NCBI GenBank assembly: GCA_910578395.1
Contig: CAJTPZ010000010.1
Location: 30,538-94,537, forward strand
Reading direction: 5' to 3'
Source: an uncultured Muribaculaceae bacterium
GTDB lineage: Bacteria; Bacteroidota; Bacteroidia; Bacteroidales; Muribaculaceae
DNA: 64,000 bases
Shown here one piece after another: positions 1 to 9,800 of the stretch. The position numbers and the translations under genes were made by a program. The notes beneath the pieces are model-generated. The model worked only from the letters and a program-made list of their open reading frames with translations, made no database searches and was not told the origin of the DNA. The stretch's first letter is position 1. Every line of letters starts with the position of its first letter.

Positions 1-1409
1 CATATCTCGACCTCTACGCCAAGTTCGCCATTAAGTCTCTCCGCCATGTGCTGAGCGGCGTAAACCGACCGATGCCTCCCCCCAGTACAACCAAAAGCCA
101 CACTTAGATCAGTAAAACCTCTACTAAGGTATTTCTGCACACTTGCCGAAACAAGAGCATAAGCATTATCAAGAAATGACTTCATTTCATCGCCGGACTC
201 AATAAAATCAATTACCGGACGATCAAGTCCGGTAAGGAGTTTGTATTCATCAAACCTGCCAGGATTGGTTATTGCCCGGCAATCAAAAACAAAACCGCCT
301 CCATTACCCGAATTATCGTCAGGATAACCTACACGATATGAAAAACTTGACACCTTGACTCGCAATGTGGTACGCTCAGTATTTGGATTAGTGACCTTTT
401 TACGCTCAATCACTTCACGCATTACTTCATTCAGATATGGCAAATGGCTGAAATCATTGTTATCCAACAGCTCTACAAGATTGGCAAGCGCCGGTGTAAT
501 GCTTGCAATAAAATGCGGCTTTCGCTCAAAATAGCCTCTGAATCCATAAGCACCGAGCACTTGTAATGTGCGAAACAGTATAAAATCAGGCAAATGTTTA
601 CTAATTTTCTCCTTGGAAACATCTATTTTCTTTTGAAGCGTGTCAAAGTATACCGCAATCACCTTGTTTCTCACATATTCAGGGTAGCCAGCTCGCGCCT
701 GCCAAAGAAAAGATACAATGTCATAGAGACATGGTCCACGCCGTCCCCCCTGAAAATCGATAAACCATGGACGATCATCATGCATCATAACATTTCTCGA
801 CTGAAAATCGCGATACATAAATCCACACGGCACTTCTTCAGAAAGGATCAAAGACACAAGCGTAGAAAAATCTTCCTCAAGCCGCACCTCGTCGATTTCC
901 GGCAATTCCGCCTTCAAAAAACAATATTTGAAATAGTTTAAATCCCACATCACACTTCTACGGTCCATAGCCGCAGAAGGATAACATTTTGAGAAATCGA
1001 TATTGTCTACATCGTCAAACTGCAATCCTGCCAACTTCTCCGCGATATCCTCAAGTAGGCCGATATCCTCAGGTCTCCAACAACCGCTTGCACGCGCCTG
1101 AGAAAGCATATCAAAAAGAGACTTATCACCCAAGTCGGTCTGCAGATATACCATACCATCCTCCGATACTGCCAAAACCTGCGGTACATTAAAGCCTTGT
1201 TGGACAAAATGTTTTGAAAGTGCTAAAAACGCATTGTTCTCCTTGGCCGACGTACCTACTGTTGCAATTACACCTTTTTCGCCATCAATACTGACGCGAT
1301 AGTACCTCCGCGATGACCCGGCTACCGGAAGCTGGGTTATTGTATCACATTGACGATCAAATGTGTCAATACAGAGTTTCTTTATTGAATCAAAATCTCT
1401 AATTTCCAT
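1..1409 (-). CDS. Phosphotransferase (APH/AmgK-like) fused to RapZ C-terminal domain, 3' end outside window
   Basis: This gene runs off the left edge: 469 codons are present and no stop is reached. I read it directly from the minus strand starting at the ATG at 1409. The N-terminal ~300 residues are an aminoglycoside/choline-kinase-type fold: a nucleotide-loop-like SSRRYYRV, a catalytic loop YRDFQSRNVM (Tyr where the family usually has His) and a metal-binding WFIDFQGG. From about residue 320 the protein matches the C-terminal domain of the RNase adapter RapZ, with a GLDRPV segment and the signature VAFGCTGGRHRSVY. RapZ-C is known in enterobacteria to bind glucosamine-6-phosphate; the kinase half resembles AmgK-type amino-sugar kinases. 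The RapZ P-loop N-domain is absent. A role in amino-sugar or cell-wall precursor sensing is inference. A TACTTTTG box lies 21 bases upstream. Confidence 0.85.
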   Translation of the reverse strand, partial: MEIRDFDSIKKLCIDTFDRQCDTITQLPVAGSSRRYYRVSIDGEKGVIATVGTSAKENNAFLALSKHFVQQGFNVPQVLAVSEDGMVYLQTDLGDKSLFDMLSQARASGCWRPEDIGLLEDIAEKLAGLQFDDVDNIDFSKCYPSAAMDRRSVMWDLNYFKYCFLKAELPEIDEVRLEEDFSTLVSLILSEEVPCGFMYRDFQSRNVMMHDDRPWFIDFQGGRRGPCLYDIVSFLWQARAGYPEYVRNKVIAVYFDTLQKKIDVSKEKISKHLPDFILFRTLQVLGAYGFRGYFERKPHFIASITPALANLVELLDNNDFSHLPYLNEVMREVIERKKVTNPNTERTTLRVKVSSFSYRVGYPDDNSGNGGGFVFDCRAITNPGRFDEYKLLTGLDRPVIDFIESGDEMKSFLDNAYALVSASVQKYLSRGFTDLSVAFGCTGGRHRSVYAAQHMAERLNGELGVEVEI

Positions 1410-1430
1410 TACCTAATATAAATTATATAG

Positions 1431-1438
1431 CAAAAGTA
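1431..1438 (-). promoter_or_regulatory. Putative Bacteroidetes -7 box for kinase/RapZ-C fusion gene
   Basis: On the minus strand the sequence is TACTTTTG, matching the TAnnTTTG -7 consensus. It predicts a transcript start about 16 bases before the ATG at 1409. No good -33 TTG is seen at the usual 19-21 base spacing. Confidence 0.5.
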
Positions 1439-1649
1439 AATGTTTTTTCCGACTTAAAATTAAAGATTCAATTGATTCATGTGTCTTGTCTAATTTTACA
1501 TAAACCGTTTACGCAAATAGTTGAATCTCACAATAATCCGGCGCTCAAAATCTATCCGGCAAAAGAATCGGAAAATATAGACAACCGACACACCGCTATC
1601 AGCCTTACAAGCTTATTAATTTAGATGAATGTACTCCGATGAAAAAGGA

Positions 1650-2846
1650 TCAGACTCCACGGTCGACCTTTTTCATATCGGGAAGCAAAGCCGCAACTAT
1701 ACCAAGCAAAGGTAAAAGAGTACTTACCTGAAAAACAAACTCAATGCTTGTTTTTTCGGCAAGCCATCCGAAAAAGGCTGCGCCAATACCCCCAAGGCCA
1801 AATGAAAGTCCAAAGAATAGCCCGGCAATAGTGCCTACATGAGCCGGTTTCAACTCTGTGGCAAAAACAAGAATTGCAGAAAAGGCCGATGAAATTACCA
1901 ACCCGATAATAACTGCCAATATTATTGTAGCAGCCAATCCGACATAGGGAAGCATAAGAGCAAATGGAGCAGCACCAAGTATCGAACACCATATTACATA
2001 TTTTCGTCCGATTTTGTCACCAATCCAACCGCCGGCAATAATTCCTATGGCTGATGCTGTAAGGAACGCAAAAAGACATAACTGGGAGTCACGCACAGTC
2101 ATTTCAAACTTATCCATAAGGAAAAACGTGAAATAACTCGTCATACTTGACATATAGAATTGTTTTGAGAATGTGAGTACAACAAGTACGATCATCGCAT
2201 TACGCACCTGACAAGGTGTCAGATCAAGTACACTTACCGCCTTGCGCACATCAGAAACCATTGAAGACGCCACCACCCGTTTATACCAACGTCCTACACG
2301 TGCAACCACAAATGCACCGACAATCAAAGCAATAGCAAACCACATGGCAGAATTGATACCATTAGGCAGTATGATCAGCGCAGCAAGCAAGGGTCCTATG
2401 GCACTGCCACCATTGCCTCCTACCTGAAAAATCGACTGCGCGAGGCCCTTACGTTTACCTGCAGCCATCTGCGCTACCCTCGACGCCTCCGGATGGAAAA
2501 TTGAAGAACCAATCCCGACAACCGACACCGCAACCAACATCATCCCAAAGTTTCCGGCGAAAGCAAGTAGAAAGATTCCACAAAGAGATATACACATACC
2601 TGCAGTGAGTGCATAAGGACTCGGGTGATTGTCGGCATATCTACCGACAAATGGTTGAAATATGGACGATGTCATCTGAAATACCAGCGTAATCAATCCT
2701 ATTTGAGTGAATGTCAATGCAAATTCATCCTTGATAATAGGATATATAGCAGGAATCACCGACTGAACGGCATCATTGAGAAGATGCGCAACGCCAATAG
2801 CCAGCAATACTTTGAAGGCCGTGTCTTTTTGTGCCATATCAGACAT
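1650..2846 (-). CDS. fsr: Fosmidomycin-resistance (Fsr)-family MFS exporter
   Basis: A 398-residue inner-membrane protein with about 12 hydrophobic segments, the usual Fsr length. The start HLLNDAVQSVIPAIYPIIK, followed by FQPFVGRYADNHPSPYALTAGM, IFHPEASRVA and GLAQSIFQVGGNGGSAIGPL, are Fsr-family signatures of the major facilitator superfamily. In E. coli Fsr expels fosmidomycin; the natural substrate is unknown, and here drug export is inferred from family only. It lies 72 bases downstream of the DUF4954 gene on the same strand, but with its own TAATTTTG box in the gap, so it may be transcribed independently. Confidence 0.88.
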   Translation of the reverse strand: MSDMAQKDTAFKVLLAIGVAHLLNDAVQSVIPAIYPIIKDEFALTFTQIGLITLVFQMTSSIFQPFVGRYADNHPSPYALTAGMCISLCGIFLLAFAGNFGMMLVAVSVVGIGSSIFHPEASRVAQMAAGKRKGLAQSIFQVGGNGGSAIGPLLAALIILPNGINSAMWFAIALIVGAFVVARVGRWYKRVVASSMVSDVRKAVSVLDLTPCQVRNAMIVLVVLTFSKQFYMSSMTSYFTFFLMDKFEMTVRDSQLCLFAFLTASAIGIIAGGWIGDKIGRKYVIWCSILGAAPFALMLPYVGLAATIILAVIIGLVISSAFSAILVFATELKPAHVGTIAGLFFGLSFGLGGIGAAFFGWLAEKTSIEFVFQVSTLLPLLGIVAALLPDMKKVDRGV

Positions 2847-2871
2847 ACAAGCAAACTTTGAAAACAGGCCA

Positions 2872-2879
2872 CAAAATTA
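2872..2879 (-). promoter_or_regulatory. Putative -7 box for fsr
   Basis: Minus-strand TAATTTTG, 25 bases upstream of the fsr ATG, between fsr and the end of the DUF4954 gene. No convincing -33 element accompanies it. Confidence 0.4.
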
Positions 2880-2918
2880 TGAAATAAACCGAAGTTTACA
2901 GCCGATTTGCCGGATGTT

Positions 2919-4907
2919 TTATTTCAATCGTGAAAGCATATCATCAGCCAAGGCCGATTTTTGCTCGATATGGGCAAGCACCATCTTTACAAAAGGATCA
3001 TTGTAGAACTCCCCTCGCACCTCTGCAAAATCAATGTCGGCGTCGGCATCTTTACCATCAACACCAAACCCTACACGCGAAGAAAGAGAAAACTCCTTAC
3101 GTGCATCGTCGTAAAGCTGACGGTCAAGGCTTACAACCATATCGCGCCACTGGCAGACCATAGCACGTATGTCGTCACGTGTAAGTTCAGCAAGAGTTTT
3201 TCCCCACCACTGTTGCATGTTATCAGCAACCCATGTCCACTCCATGTCATAGTAATCATCATGCAGCACACACAGTCGCCTCTCAACTTCTGAAAGCTCT
3301 GTAATGCGTCCCTCTGCAATATCATCACAAAGAGATTCTATTTCCGATCTAGGAGCAATCATGCCGCTTAGATCCACCCACGAGCCTTTTCCTGCAGGGT
3401 GCGTTGGCTCAAGAAGTCGCTGAAGCTGTCTGTCACTTGTAATCACCTCATTTCGCAAACGATGTATCACAGAATTACCCATAAACTTGGTTATCGCCAT
3501 GCGATAGAAATCACGCCCTCTGCGTAGTGCTCGAGCCTCAATTGTCATGGTCTGATAAGTAAAGCGATCAGCTGTACGCCCCGATGTGCGCTCAAGATCA
3601 TCAAGCAGCCGTATACCTCGCATCATACGGCCTATCGTATATGGACTGAGCAGATTGAAATTAATGCTATCGAGTCGGGTCTTATCCTTGCGCCGGTCAC
3701 GTTTAGGCCATTTCTGCGCATCACGCACCGTACCGACGCTACGTAGATTCACACCAGGCACAAGATAAGACGTACCATTATTCTCTATAAGATATGAAAA
3801 CGGAAGACGTGAAGTGTCGGGATGGGTCACATGACGCCCCATTACAAGAGAGAATGGCCCGATTCTTGCCGGCCAAAGAATATAGGAATCTGATGTTGTT
3901 TTTGAACCTCGCTCGACAACGCCCTGATGAATCGGTCCGAGCTTATACATGTGGTTACTCTGATTGGAGCCGGAGCCGGCATTGAGAAACGAGAACATCC
4001 CTGCAATCAGAAGACTCGACTTGTGCATTGTGACAGTATAAGGACCTCCGAATATTGCAGCCGCCTCTCCGTTTTCACACGCACAGTTGGCAAAGAACAA
4101 CGAATCGTGAGCTGAAAATAGATGAGAAAGACTGCTTGCCTGTCCAACAAAACAATGATGAACCACCGCTCCATCCTCAACCCGTGCTCCACTCGCAAAA
4201 ACAAAACCATCGGCAATAACTCCACGACCTATTTTCACAGGATCCATCACACTGCCGGCGATATAGCCGTTGTCAAGCCGAGAAGCCCCTTCAATGCTGG
4301 CCGACTCCCCTATTATCACATTTGTAATAATTCCGGAATTAACCACTAATGCCCCGCAACCGATAAATCCACGCCGTCCCCTAAATGCAGAGGCATGATC
4401 CAGAATCATTTTGCGCAACTTCTCGATCATAACAGGACGATGACGATACATAGCGATCAGATAAGCCGACTGAGCGGACAAACGCTCATATATCGGAACC
4501 TCGCGACCACCTGTCTCGTTAAGGACTGAGACTTCAGTACCAATGCCGAAAGTAGAATCGAGTGTAGCCGAGATACAATCGACATTATCAATAAAAACAT
4601 TGTCGGATATATCGTAGTTTGAAATGTAATTGGCTATATTATTGATATATACACCATCACCAACCGTCACATTGTGAAGCGTCGCATGGCTTATACCGGA
4701 GTATCGCCGTATACCGCCAGGAAGAGTAAATGTTCCCGCCAACACACCGAGTCTTACGTTTCCGGAAAACTCTACATTGTTTATTGTTCTGCAATCGAAA
4801 GCCTCAGCAACTTCCACAAGTGTCCAATCGTCAGAAGAGCATCCACGTTCTATGAGCTGCATTATTTCAGGACCGGTAAGCCGACGATAGGATTTTATAT
4901 TGGTCAT
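2919..4907 (-). CDS. DUF4954 family protein with left-handed beta-helix (hexapeptide repeats)
   Basis: A 662-residue protein without signal peptide, matching the DUF4954 family found in Bacteroidetes. The first ~350 residues contain many hexapeptide-type repeats (for example the runs around GYIAGSVMDPVKIGRGVIADG), which fold as a left-handed beta-helix as in LpxA/GlmU-type acyl- and nucleotidyltransferases. The C-terminal ~250 residues are helical and charged. No acceptor or donor is known for the family; a sugar-nucleotide or acyltransferase-related role is only suggested by the fold. It starts 27 bases after the GH43 gene, so the two are probably cotranscribed. Confidence 0.8.
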   Translation of the reverse strand: MTNIKSYRRLTGPEIMQLIERGCSSDDWTLVEVAEAFDCRTINNVEFSGNVRLGVLAGTFTLPGGIRRYSGISHATLHNVTVGDGVYINNIANYISNYDISDNVFIDNVDCISATLDSTFGIGTEVSVLNETGGREVPIYERLSAQSAYLIAMYRHRPVMIEKLRKMILDHASAFRGRRGFIGCGALVVNSGIITNVIIGESASIEGASRLDNGYIAGSVMDPVKIGRGVIADGFVFASGARVEDGAVVHHCFVGQASSLSHLFSAHDSLFFANCACENGEAAAIFGGPYTVTMHKSSLLIAGMFSFLNAGSGSNQSNHMYKLGPIHQGVVERGSKTTSDSYILWPARIGPFSLVMGRHVTHPDTSRLPFSYLIENNGTSYLVPGVNLRSVGTVRDAQKWPKRDRRKDKTRLDSINFNLLSPYTIGRMMRGIRLLDDLERTSGRTADRFTYQTMTIEARALRRGRDFYRMAITKFMGNSVIHRLRNEVITSDRQLQRLLEPTHPAGKGSWVDLSGMIAPRSEIESLCDDIAEGRITELSEVERRLCVLHDDYYDMEWTWVADNMQQWWGKTLAELTRDDIRAMVCQWRDMVVSLDRQLYDDARKEFSLSSRVGFGVDGKDADADIDFAEVRGEFYNDPFVKMVLAHIEQKSALADDMLSRLK

Positions 4908-4934
4908 AGAATGATTGTCGGAAAATTTATTGAA

Positions 4935-5936
4935 TCAAATACCAGAAGGATTAATGATAGTAGCCGAGTCGACTGTGATTTTCACAGGCAATGACGAATC
5001 TTCTGGTTTTTCGATATTCATGGACACAATGCGTGTACGGCGAGGATTGGGAACAGTATCACTATTATGAACATGATAAACGTAACGAAGGTTTCCATCA
5101 TTGTCGGCAAACACATCACCATGACCTGACCCTCTCTCTCCCACTATGTTGCGGTGAATAATAGGATTTTCCGGATTTTTAGTCCACGGTCCAAGCGGTG
5201 AGGTAGCTGTTGCATAACCAACTGCATAATCTGGACTCATATAGTGATTGGCCGAATAGAACAGGTAATATTTATCTCCAAGACGAACTACCGTCGGGCC
5301 CTCCATAATCGGATCGCTCTCGTAGGCAAGTGTATGCTCCCAAGGTTGATCGTTACGGAATACAGGATGCAGCGTGCCTTCGACAAAATGCCCTGAATTG
5401 AAATCGAACTCGCCAACCCACAAGAAGTTCCCATGATCAAAACGGACGTGGTAAAGATAGTGGCGACCGTCGGTATCGGTGAATAGAAACGGATCGATGT
5501 TTTTCTCTGAGTCATCGATAGCTGTTCCGTCCCAGATATATGTACCGTTGATCGAATCGGCCTTAGCAAGCGCGATCTGCTCGTTGGCAGTATAGAACAT
5601 ATAGACACACGAGTCTGTCGGAACAAACTGCGGTGCCCAGAAGCCTTTTGTGCCGAACACTTTTTCTCCCGGAGTCAGATTGGGTATGGTATCAGCCGAA
5701 GCTGGAGACCAGTTTTGCAGATCGGTAGAACTCAATACAGTGAATCCGGGGGGATTAGATTCTTGTGTGCCGGCAAGATAATATCGGCCGTCGAGATTAA
5801 TTATTGTCGGATCAGCGAAAAAGACGTCATCATCGGCAGAAGTCAGTGTCTCTGCCCGATTGCTGCCACATGCCGAAAATATTGCCACACAAACAGCAGC
5901 ACACGAAAACTGTAGAAATCTGAACATATTTATCAT
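4935..5936 (-). CDS. Glycoside hydrolase family 43 lipoprotein
   Basis: A 333-residue protein with a lipoprotein signal ending in a lipobox (IFSAC, Cys23), so it should be anchored to the outer or inner membrane. The five-bladed beta-propeller GH43 pattern is clear: catalytic base Asp42 in ADPTII, pKa-modulating Asp148 in NIDPF and catalytic acid Glu212 in MEGPTVV. GH43 enzymes cleave arabinan, xylan or galactan side chains; the exact substrate cannot be read here, and there is no SusC/SusD pair nearby. The first gene of a likely operon with DUF4954. Met4 (5927) is an alternative start; the nearby promoter leaves only a short leader for either. Confidence 0.85.
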   Translation of the reverse strand: MINMFRFLQFSCAAVCVAIFSACGSNRAETLTSADDDVFFADPTIINLDGRYYLAGTQESNPPGFTVLSSTDLQNWSPASADTIPNLTPGEKVFGTKGFWAPQFVPTDSCVYMFYTANEQIALAKADSINGTYIWDGTAIDDSEKNIDPFLFTDTDGRHYLYHVRFDHGNFLWVGEFDFNSGHFVEGTLHPVFRNDQPWEHTLAYESDPIMEGPTVVRLGDKYYLFYSANHYMSPDYAVGYATATSPLGPWTKNPENPIIHRNIVGERGSGHGDVFADNDGNLRYVYHVHNSDTVPNPRRTRIVSMNIEKPEDSSLPVKITVDSATIINPSGI

Positions 5937-5950
5937 TTATAAGTTTTTAT

Positions 5951-5982
5951 CAAAAGTACACCTTTCCAGAGATATTTAACAA
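5951..5982 (-). promoter_or_regulatory. Promoter of GH43-DUF4954 operon
   Basis: Minus-strand -7 box TACTTTTG (5951-5958) preceded by TTG (5980-5982) with a 21-base spacer, a good match to the Bacteroidetes vegetative promoter. The predicted transcript starts within about 10 bases of the GH43 start codon. Confidence 0.6.
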
Positions 5983-6337
5983 TTAAATTATACAACCACA
6001 CACTCAACGACACTATTTAACACTTTTGACAGCCATACAAAATGATTTACTATTATTGTGGAATCATAAAAAAGAGAGCCTGTGAGTGAGTGCTGAAGAA
6101 GCATAACGAATTCAAGCTACTGCCGGAAAAACGACAGACTATCCGCCATCAGAATGCACCTCTGAAGCAGAAAGTCGTTATAGTGCCTGCAAAAATAAGC
6201 AAGCACAGGAATGGTGTTAATAGTGCTATACGCTATGGGCGATGCAAAGAGAAACCTATAGAGCCGGATCCATCACAACAAGATCACATGTACTGTGACA
6301 CTCTTGGATATGAGCAACTCTAACTATACAATTAAGT
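5983..6337. other. Intergenic stretch, no gene recognised
   Basis: AT-rich spacer between the GH43 operon promoter and the end of the small CarboxypepD_reg-like gene. A 77-codon plus-strand open frame at 6090-6323 is rich in Lys, Gln and Pro, resembles no family I know and has no promoter match, so I do not call it. Confidence 0.5.
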
Positions 6338-6694
6338 CTAATAATAAAATATCCTGCAGTGGCCCAAGATATTCCCTCTTTTCACATACCCCATTCCGGC
6401 AAGCACAAGCACATCATCTTCAATCCCTGTAGCTCTACGCTCCTCTATTTTTATACTCATTCCTTCTGCACCGTTGACTTCAATATCATAAACTTCTCCT
6501 TTATAGACTATATGAAGCGTATCACTACCCTTGACGTCTGCAAGCCCGAAGCATCCGAGTTTATCAGATTTTGCATGATGTCTTGGGTTATGCACATAAA
6601 TTTTTGCACCTTTAATTGGCTTTCCTTTAAAATCATAGAGCATGCCATTAAACAGTTTCGAGGCTATTGCCAAAATAGTCGAAACAAGCATCAT
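6338..6694 (-). CDS. Small CarboxypepD_reg-like protein resembling a SusC N-terminus without the barrel
   Basis: A 118-residue protein. After a short hydrophobic N-terminus (about residues 1-16, possible signal or anchor) comes one CarboxypepD_reg-like beta-sandwich: GMLYDFKGKPIKGAKIYV, a TDKxGxF-like turn (SDKLGCFGL) and DTLHIVYKGEVYDI. The tail DVLVLAGMGYVKRG resembles the segment that joins this domain to the plug in SusC/RagA proteins (typically VVVGYGTQKR). The gene then ends instead of continuing into a plug and barrel. It could be a remnant, a stand-alone periplasmic adaptor or a small secreted protein. Divergent from the tricorn protease; a TAGTTTTG box lies at 6779-6786 on this strand. 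Confidence 0.6.
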   Translation of the reverse strand: MMLVSTILAIASKLFNGMLYDFKGKPIKGAKIYVHNPRHHAKSDKLGCFGLADVKGSDTLHIVYKGEVYDIEVNGAEGMSIKIEERRATGIEDDVLVLAGMGYVKRGNILGHCRIFYY

Positions 6695-6804
6695 AAAAAT
6701 CGCATTAAAAAAATCTGTTTGTTTTCATTAGATTAACTTTTAAATGACTGCTCCTAAACATAGCATTTTTCTTTAAAACAAAACTATAACACCGAATAAA
6801 TTAT

Positions 6805-6812
6805 TATTTTTG
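6805..6812 (+). promoter_or_regulatory. Putative -7 box for tricorn protease gene
   Basis: TATTTTTG fits TAnnTTTG and lies 41 bases upstream of the ATG at 6854. A matching -33 element is not evident. Confidence 0.45.
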
Positions 6813-6853
6813 GTCAAAAAAATAACCAAATCAAAGTATTACATCTAACAAAA

Positions 6854-9800
6854 ATGAGAAGACAGTTAATCTTTGCGCTACTGACGGCAGGAATCGCCAC
6901 AACAGCATCGGCAGACGAAGCCCGTCTGTTGCGCTTCCCGGCGACCAACGGCAGCGATGTAGTTTTCAGTTATGCCGGCGACCTCTACAGTGTGCCTATC
7001 ACAGGCGGCGAAGCAAAACACCTGACCTCGCATCAAGGTTACGAAATGTTCGGTCGTTTCTCTCCTGACGGAAAGCAAATAGCGTTTACCGGAGAATACG
7101 ACGGCAACCGCGAGGTATATCTAATTCCTTCGACTGGAGGAGAACCGGTGCGTCTGACCTATACAAGCACAAATTCACGCGATGAACTTGGAGACCGTAT
7201 GGGTCCCAACAATATAGTATTAAACTGGACTCCTGACGGAGACATTGTTTACCGCAACCGCATCGGAAGTAGTTTCACCGGCAAGATGTGGACTATAGCA
7301 CCTCAGGGAGGGATGCCGAAGCAGATACCGCTGCCCGAAGGAAGCTGGTGCAGCTTCTCTCCCGATGGTAAAAAGATGGCCTATAACCGTGTGATGCGTG
7401 AATTCCGCACATGGAAGTATTACAAGGGAGGCATGGCTGATGATATATGGATCTATGATCCGACATCAAAGACGGTTGAGAATGTTACAAACAATATCGC
7501 TCAGGATATTTTTCCGATGTGGATCGGTGACGAAATCTTCTTTGCCAGCGACCGCGACAATACAATGAACCTTTTTGCCTATAACACGAGGACAAAACAA
7601 ACTGAGAAAGTCACTGATTTCACAGACTTCGATGTAAAGTTTCCGAGTTCAAACGGCAGAATCATTGTTTTTGAGAATGGTGGATATATTTACAAATTTG
7701 ATCCAAAATCACGCAAAAGCGAGAAAATTACGGTCTACCTCAACTCTGACAATACGGATGCCCGAACCGAACGCAAGAATGTCGGAGAACATATCACCAA
7801 TCTCAGTATAAACGATCAAGGCAACCGCGTTGTGGCAACTGCTCGCGGCGAAGTATTTGATGTGCCTATAAAGAGCGGTTCTGTGAAGAACCTGAGCCGT
7901 ACACCCGGATCCAATGACCGTGAAGGTGAAATCAGCCCCGACGGAAATATGATCGCATATATCGGAGACCGAACCGGTGAAACCGAAGTTTATCTCTATG
8001 ACATAGCGACATCGAAAACCCGTCAGTTGACAAAAAACAATGACACTTACATACGTTCTCTATTCTGGACTCCTGACAGCAAAAAGATTTTCTACACCGA
8101 CCGACGCAACCGTCTTGTGGAAGTAGATGCGACATCAGGAGCCAAACGTACAGTGATGACCCGTCCGGAAGGCGAAATACGCACCGTAAAATTCTCGCCT
8201 GACATGAAGTGGATAGCTTATATCCGCTCAGCGGAAAATGAAATGTCTATTATCTATCTACGGAATCTGGCCTCAGGAGCAGAATATCCTGTTACTGAAA
8301 AATGGTATGACTCATCATCTCCGATTTTCAGCAAGGACGGCAAATACCTGATTTTTGTTTCAAACCGAGACATGAATCCAATCTACAGCAATGTAGAGTG
8401 GAACTATGCCTATGGAAACATGGGTGCCGTATACATGACGATGCTTGCATCCGATACACCATCTCCTCTTATGATCAAACCGACAGATCAAAAAGAGATG
8501 ACAAAAACAGAAGAGGAGAAAACCGGAGAGACGCCTATTATAAGAATCGATCCGGAGGGCCTGGCGGAACGTATCATAAAACTGCCTCTCGAAAATAACC
8601 AAATGGCACGCCCGATCTACTGCGACGGTGACAAACTCTATTACTCGGCCGGCAGATCACTGAAGGTTTATGATATGAGCAATGACACTGAAAAAGAAGT
8701 GACTAACGGACAACTTATCGCAACAGCTCCTGCCGGTAAAAAAGCGATATTCAGACAGAACGGAAATTATTATCTGGAATCATTCCCTTCAGAAAAAGTT
8801 TCGCTCAACAATAAAATTGATCTGAGTAACCTTGTAGCTGTTGTTGACTACAAAAAGGAATGGCCCCAGATTTACGACGAAGTCTGGCGTGCTTTCCGCG
8901 ACGGGTTCTACCTGGAGAATATGCATGGCGCTGACTGGAAAGGCCTAAAAGATAAATATGCCGTGCTTATCCCTCACGCCAAAACACGTCTTGACCTGAA
9001 TTATATAATAGGCGAACTTATAAGTGAACTTGCATGTGGCCACGCATACGTGAATATTGGCGAATACAACAAACCGCCACGAATCACCATGGGTCTGCTC
9101 GGAGCTGAAATCAGCGCAGATAAAAGCGGTTATTTCAAGATCGACCGTATCTTGCCCGGAGCTCCATACCGCCCCGAGCTACGCTCTCCACTCGCAGAGC
9201 CGGGATTAAACGTTAAAGAGGGCGAATATATAACAGCCATAGACGGAATACCGACCAACACAGTCGGGAATATTTATGAACTGCTTATAGGCAAAGCCAA
9301 CATTCCGACCGAACTCACAATAAACAACTCTCCAAGCGCCGGAGGACGCACGATTGTGATCAAACCTACCGACAGCGAGGATATGCTTTACCACAACGAG
9401 TGGGTGCTCGACAATATCGCCAAGGTTGAAAAAGCGACTAACGGACGTGTCGGATATATATACGTGCCTGATATGGGGCCGGAGGGTCTGAACGAGTTTG
9501 TGCGCTACTATTATCCGCAACTTGACAAGGAGGCTCTTATAATCGATGACCGCGCCAATGGGGGCGGCAACATATCGCCAATGATCATCGAGCGTCTGCA
9601 GCGTGAGGTATATCGCCGTACAATGAGCCGCACGTCAAGCCGAATCGGCAACATACCGGAAGGGACCATGCACGGTCCTAAAGTACTGTTGGTAAACAAG
9701 TACTCTGCATCTGACGGTGACCTATTCCCATGGAGCTTCAAAGCAACCGGTCTTGGAAAGGTGATAGGAACCCGCACATGGGGCGGCATCGTAGGCATCA

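Noticed and set aside
6090..6323. 77-codon plus-strand frame
   Set aside because: No family resemblance, no promoter, biased composition; probably chance.
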